From Pseudarthrobacter sp. IC2-21 (GTDB taxonomy: Bacteria; Actinomycetota; Actinomycetes; Actinomycetales; Micrococcaceae): a DNA stretch of 64,000 nt. The DNA lies in assembly GCF_034048115.1 (NCBI RefSeq), contig NZ_CP139145.1, forward strand, positions 310,001-374,000, in the 5' to 3' direction. The position numbers and the translations under genes were made by a program. This document shows, piece after piece, positions 60,535 to 64,000 of the stretch (position 1 is the first letter of the stretch; every line of letters begins with the position of its first letter). The notes under the pieces are model-generated. The model did not search any database, had not been told where the DNA came from, and saw only the letters and a program-made list of their open reading frames with translations.

Positions 60535-61368
60535 TTAGTGCCCTGTCCGGTCTGAATCATTCCCGGCTCCCGGACCTTCGTCCAGGTCCGCAAGTTCCGC
60601 TAGATCCTGCGGGCTCAGGGCGAAGTCAAAGACCTCCAGGTTCTGCCGCATGCGCTCGGAATTAGCCGATTTTGGAATAACTACAAGTCCTTGCTCAATA
60701 TGCCACCGCAACACCACCTGGGCAGGTGTTTTGCCATACTTCTCACCCAGTTGAGTCAAAATGGGCGCCTGTAAGAGGCTTGCTCCGGAACCTCCCAGCG
60801 GGCTATAGGACTCGGTGACGATCCCGTGCCGCGAATCGAATTCGCGATCAGCTGTGCGGGTGACGGCCGGGCTCAGCTGAATCTGGTTTACGGCCGGCAC
60901 AACGTCCGTCTCGGCCAGAAGCCGTTCCAAGTGGGCTGGCTTGAAGTTGGAGACGCCGATGGACCGGGCTTTCCCCTCGGCCTGCAGCCGTTCAAACGTC
61001 TTCCAGGTGGAGACAAATTCGTCGCGTCCGGGGAGCGGCCAGTGGATAAGCAGCAGGTCCACATAGTCCAACCCCAAGCGGCTCAGTGACCCCTCAAGCC
61101 CCGCCACAGCCCGGTCCTGGCCCTGGAACTCCCCGTCCAGCTTGGTGGTAATGAACAGTTCGCCACGGTCGATTCCGCTGGCGCGGATGCCGTTCCCCAC
61201 GCCCTCCTCGTTGCCGTATTTCACGGCGGTGTCGATGTGCCGGTACCCGGCCTCCAGGGCATGCACGACGGCGGTCGCCACCTGGCGGTCGTCCAGCGGC
61301 CAGGTGCCGAGCCCCAATTGCGGGATGGAGTGGCCGTCATTGAGCGTGATGAGCGGTGAAATTGTCAT
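60535..61368 (-). CDS. Aldo/keto reductase (AKR5-like)
   Basis: This 277-residue NADPH-dependent reductase of aldehydes and ketones shows LGTWPLDDRQ, RHIDTAVKYGNE (catalytic Asp and Tyr), ITTKLDGE (Lys), LIHWPLPG (His) and VIPKSANSERMRQN, which binds the 2'-phosphate of NADPH. ATG 61368 follows GGGGTG; the in-frame extension to 61476 is Arg/Gly-rich. It overlaps nothing and ends 72 bases before the epimerase stop. Substrate is unknown. Confidence 0.9.
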   Translation of the reverse strand: MTISPLITLNDGHSIPQLGLGTWPLDDRQVATAVVHALEAGYRHIDTAVKYGNEEGVGNGIRASGIDRGELFITTKLDGEFQGQDRAVAGLEGSLSRLGLDYVDLLLIHWPLPGRDEFVSTWKTFERLQAEGKARSIGVSNFKPAHLERLLAETDVVPAVNQIQLSPAVTRTADREFDSRHGIVTESYSPLGGSGASLLQAPILTQLGEKYGKTPAQVVLRWHIEQGLVVIPKSANSERMRQNLEVFDFALSPQDLAELADLDEGPGAGNDSDRTGH

Positions 61369-61438
61369 CACCCCAGTCTGCCCGCAAACAGGCAGTTGCG
61401 CAGCGCCCGAACGGGCCCGGAGCGCGGGTGGAAAAGGC

Positions 61439-62479
61439 CTAGCCCGCGCTCCGCGACCACCGGACCAGGCGGTCACTCAACTCCATGAATTTGTGGTCCA
61501 CCACCTGAAGTTCAGGATGGGTGTCGTACCAATTGACGATCTCCCGGGCGCCGTCCGCAAAGGGGATGGTGGCCGTGTAGCCCGGAACCAGGGCCTTGAT
61601 CTTGCTGTTGTCGAACACCACCGAGTGGGCCCGGTCCCCGAGCAGGCTCGGCCCAAGGTGAGGACTGTATGCGGTGCTCTGCGCGGCAATGGTTTCTGAA
61701 GCGATGTGGACGAGTTCCGGCTCGGAAACCCCGGCCGCACGGGCAAACAGGCCGTAGATCCGGTCCCAGGGCAGGTATTCGTCGGAGGTGATGGTGTAGC
61801 TGTCACCCACCGCCTCCGGCCTCCCCAGCAGCCCCACGAAAGCCTTCGCGAAGTCCCGCGCGTGCGTCAATGTCCAAAGGGAGGTGCCATCGCCGTGCAC
61901 CACGACCGGCCGGCCGGCGCGCATGCGGTGGATGTCTGTCCAGCCGCCGATCAGGCCAACCCGGGTGCGGTCATACGTATGGGAGGGGCGCACCACAGTG
62001 ACCGGAAAGTCAGCGGAACGGTACGCCTCGAACAGCACGTCCTCGCAGGCGATTTTGTCCCGTGAATACTGCCAGAACGGGTTCTTCAACGGCGTGGATT
62101 CCAGGATCGGCAGCCGGGCGGGCGGCTTTTGGTATGCCGATGCTGTGCTGATGAAGACGTATTGGCCGGTCCGGCCGCGGAAGAGCTCCACGCTGGCCCG
62201 CGCCTGGTCCGGGGTGAAGGTGATGAAGTCGGCGACGGAGTCGAACGTCCGTCCGGCAAGTGCGCCCCGTACAGCCTCCGGGTCGCGGATGTCTGCCTGC
62301 AGCACTTCCGCGCCGTCGGGCACCGGTTTGCCGGACTGTCCGCGGTTGAGGATTGTCACGCGGTGGCCGAGCACGACGGCGTGTTGGGCCGCTGCCGCGC
62401 TGATTACCCCGGTGCCGCCGAGGAAGAGGAGGTTCCGTGGTGCCGCAGTACCGGCGTTAGGGCCAAATGCCGTCACCAC
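61439..62479 (-). CDS. NAD-dependent epimerase/dehydratase family protein
   Basis: This 346-residue extended SDR has the nucleotide-binding LLFLGGTGVISAAAAQ near residue 17-32, and FISTASAYQ followed by WQYSRDKIACED (YxxxK: Tyr and Lys four apart). A C-terminal substrate domain follows. It resembles NDP-sugar epimerases and cinnamyl-type reductases. GTG 62479 overlaps the downstream end of the aldo/keto reductase gene by seven bases, so they are cotranscribed. The substrate is not known. Confidence 0.85.
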   Translation of the reverse strand: MVTAFGPNAGTAAPRNLLFLGGTGVISAAAAQHAVVLGHRVTILNRGQSGKPVPDGAEVLQADIRDPEAVRGALAGRTFDSVADFITFTPDQARASVELFRGRTGQYVFISTASAYQKPPARLPILESTPLKNPFWQYSRDKIACEDVLFEAYRSADFPVTVVRPSHTYDRTRVGLIGGWTDIHRMRAGRPVVVHGDGTSLWTLTHARDFAKAFVGLLGRPEAVGDSYTITSDEYLPWDRIYGLFARAAGVSEPELVHIASETIAAQSTAYSPHLGPSLLGDRAHSVVFDNSKIKALVPGYTATIPFADGAREIVNWYDTHPELQVVDHKFMELSDRLVRWSRSAG

Positions 62480-63444
62480 GCGTAATCCTCCGGAGCGGGT
62501 CGGTGGCCCGGGAAGATCACATCGAGTTTCTTGAGTGCTGCGTCATCGAGCCTGACATCCAAAGCACGGATGGCGGCGTCGAGCTGTTCCTGCGTCCGCG
62601 GACCCACGATCGGTGCGGTTACGCCGGGCTGGTGGAGCAGCCAGGCAAGGGCGACGTCCCCGGGTTCGTGTCCCAGCTCGTCCGCGAAGTCTTCGAACTG
62701 CTGGATCTGTTCCCGATGGCTCTTCAGCGTCTCCAGGGCCCGCCCCTCCATGCGCCGGACGCCGGCGCGTTCCTTCTTCAGCACCCCGCCGAGGAGGCCG
62801 CCCTGAAGCGGGGACCAGGGGATCAGGCCCAGCCCGTACTGCTGTGCTGCCGGAAGGACCTCAAGTTCAACTTCGCGGCGGATCAGGTTGTAGATGGACT
62901 GCTCGCTGACCAGCCCGGTGTAGTTCCGGCGTCGTGCCGCTTCCTGTGCCTGGGCGATGTGCCAGCCGGCGAAGTTGCTGCTGCCCGAGTACAGGATTTT
63001 GCCTTGCTGGACGGCGACCTCGATGGCCTGCCAGATCTCGTCCCACGGGGTGTCCCGGTCGATGTGGTGGAACTGGTAGACGTCCACGTAATCCGTCTGC
63101 AGACGCTTGAGGCTGGCATCCAATGCTCGCCGGATGTTGAGCGCGGACAACCTGGACTCGTTGGGGCGGTCCGTCATGGTGCCGTACAGCTTCGTGGCCA
63201 GAACGGTGCGTTCCCGTCGCTCAACACCTGCGGCGAACCAGCGGCCGAGGATCTCCTCCGTCCAGCCACGGTGACCGGCGCCGCCGTACACGTTGGCGGT
63301 GTCAAGGAAATTGATGCCGGCGTCCAGTGCGGAATCCATGATCCTGTGAGCGTCGGGTTCGTCAGTGTGCGGGCCAAAGTTCATGGTGCCGAGGCAGAGC
63401 CGGGACACTTTCAGGCCGGAACGTCCAAGATGGGTGTACTCCAT
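62473..63444 (-). CDS. Aldo/keto reductase (YajO/AKR11-12 type)
   Basis: This 323-residue aldo/keto reductase has LCLGTMNFG at residues 15-23, the catalytic NFLDTANVYG, ATKLYG and VYQFHHID, and the C-terminal VGPRTQEQLDAA NADP-binding region. ATG 63444 begins the usual MEYTHLGRSGLKVSRLCLG and has GAGGACC upstream. It forms one unit with the epimerase gene (seven-base overlap). The presence of three aldo/keto reductases within 4 kb suggests a sugar or carbonyl clearance locus. Confidence 0.9.
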   Translation of the reverse strand: MEYTHLGRSGLKVSRLCLGTMNFGPHTDEPDAHRIMDSALDAGINFLDTANVYGGAGHRGWTEEILGRWFAAGVERRERTVLATKLYGTMTDRPNESRLSALNIRRALDASLKRLQTDYVDVYQFHHIDRDTPWDEIWQAIEVAVQQGKILYSGSSNFAGWHIAQAQEAARRRNYTGLVSEQSIYNLIRREVELEVLPAAQQYGLGLIPWSPLQGGLLGGVLKKERAGVRRMEGRALETLKSHREQIQQFEDFADELGHEPGDVALAWLLHQPGVTAPIVGPRTQEQLDAAIRALDVRLDDAALKKLDVIFPGHRPAPEDYAW

Positions 63445-63528
63445 GGGGTCCTCACTGTCCGGAGAGGGTTTCACAAGGTGCAGGCACCGGGGCCTGCCGG
63501 ACTGATCCGGCAGGCCCGGGCCGGTGTT

Positions 63529-64000
63529 CTAGAACTGCGTGAAAGCTGCGACGGCGGGATCCGCACCGATGCGCGCACCCCGCTCGAGGGCGGTGATTGA
63601 GGCGATTTCGTCGTCGGTCAGTCCCAGGGACGTGGCTGCGAAGTTCTCGCGCATGCGTGCCGAGTCAGCTGACTTGGGAATGACGATGGTGCCGGCCGCA
63701 AGGTGCCAGGCCAGGACCACCTGGGCCGTGGTGGCATGGTGGGCCTGAGCAGCCGCCGTGACGGCATTTCCGTTCAGGTCCCCACCCTGGCCGAGGGGGC
63801 TGTAGGCCTCCACGGCGATCCCGAGGGCGCGGCTCTTGGCGGCCAGGTCCGCCTGCTGGAAGCTGGGGTGGAGCTCGATCTGGTTCACGGCCGGAACCAC
63901 GTCGCTGGATTCTAGCAGCGTGTCCAGGTGCTCAGCCAGGAAGTTGGAGACACCGATCGCCCGGAGCTGCTCACCTGCGTACAGGTGCTCCATCTCCTTC
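63529..64000 (-). CDS. Aldo/keto reductase, cut by the window edge
   Basis: The frame runs from the right edge to its stop at 63529; only the C-terminal 157 residues are in the window. It has AIGVSNFLAEHLDTLLESS, VVPAVNQIELHPSFQQ, AYSPLGQGG and IVIPKSADSARMRENFA, the typical C-terminal half of an AKR5-type reductase. It resembles the 60535-61368 product. The ATG at 63993 with GGAG upstream is an internal codon (the frame stays open beyond it), so it should not be used as a start. Confidence 0.85.
   Translation of the reverse strand, partial: KEMEHLYAGEQLRAIGVSNFLAEHLDTLLESSDVVPAVNQIELHPSFQQADLAAKSRALGIAVEAYSPLGQGGDLNGNAVTAAAQAHHATTAQVVLAWHLAAGTIVIPKSADSARMRENFAATSLGLTDDEIASITALERGARIGADPAVAAFTQF

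Noticed and set aside
63529-63993. Complete 154-residue gene starting at ATG 63993
   Set aside because: The frame is still open to the window edge, and the residues before the Met (KE) fit the aldo/keto reductase core, so it is a truncated larger gene.

Overview
The window is high-GC, densely coded chromosome from an actinobacterium, most likely Arthrobacter sensu lato or a close Micrococcaceae relative. Grounds for this are the ftsH-folE-folP-folB-folK-DUF3180-panC order, an Lsr2 protein, several GAF-ANTAR regulators, a DUF222/HNH protein, an mycobacterial-type short ArgA, and many starts preceded at 5-9 nt by a TANNNT -10 box (leaderless transcription). I see no prophage, CRISPR array, integrase or insertion sequence. 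The assignment is by recognition, not by database search.

Left part (1-11.5 kb): the tail of ftsH, the folate operon folE-folP-folB-folK, a DUF3180 membrane protein, two bacterial PH-domain membrane proteins, a DUF2520 Rossmann protein and panC. Next comes a regulatory patch: two adjacent GAF-ANTAR proteins bracketed by two small proteins that are paralogues of each other, a TetR regulator with a palindromic operator candidate, a PfpI/DJ-1 protein and a hexapeptide-repeat protein.

11.5-22 kb: a minus-strand module lysR / tartrate-type dehydrogenase / dctA / glycerate kinase, which together read as uptake and breakdown of tartrate or D-malate. A DHA2 drug-efflux protein and four alpha/beta hydrolases follow; three of these are tandem paralogues.

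22-31 kb: lysS with a small membrane protein, lsr2, a decayed DUF1772 gene, clpC, argA and the phosphotransferase-type dihydroxyacetone kinase operon dhaKLM.

31-41.6 kb: small membrane and lipoproteins, then a genome-maintenance stretch with mutY, disA and radA. It is interrupted by prfC and a stand-alone ketoacyl synthase gene. A FUSC-type membrane protein follows.

41.6-49 kb: phosphate uptake. pstSCAB has a PHO-box-like repeat upstream and faces a divergent PiT-type transporter paired with a DUF47 protein. A tRNA-Lys(TTT) with a clear terminator follows.

49-64 kb: a third GAF-ANTAR protein, an HhH-GPD protein, an FAD monooxygenase, malQ, an NAD-binding protein, a PrmC-related methyltransferase, a DUF222/HNH protein, stress-type small membrane proteins, and a run of aldo/keto reductases with an epimerase, the last reductase cut by the window edge.

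The least explained material is intergenic. There are several long palindromes, a dispersed 12-bp inverted-repeat motif seen at three loci, two terminator-like hairpins with a stop codon in the loop, and a possible multi-branched structure at 47841-47924.
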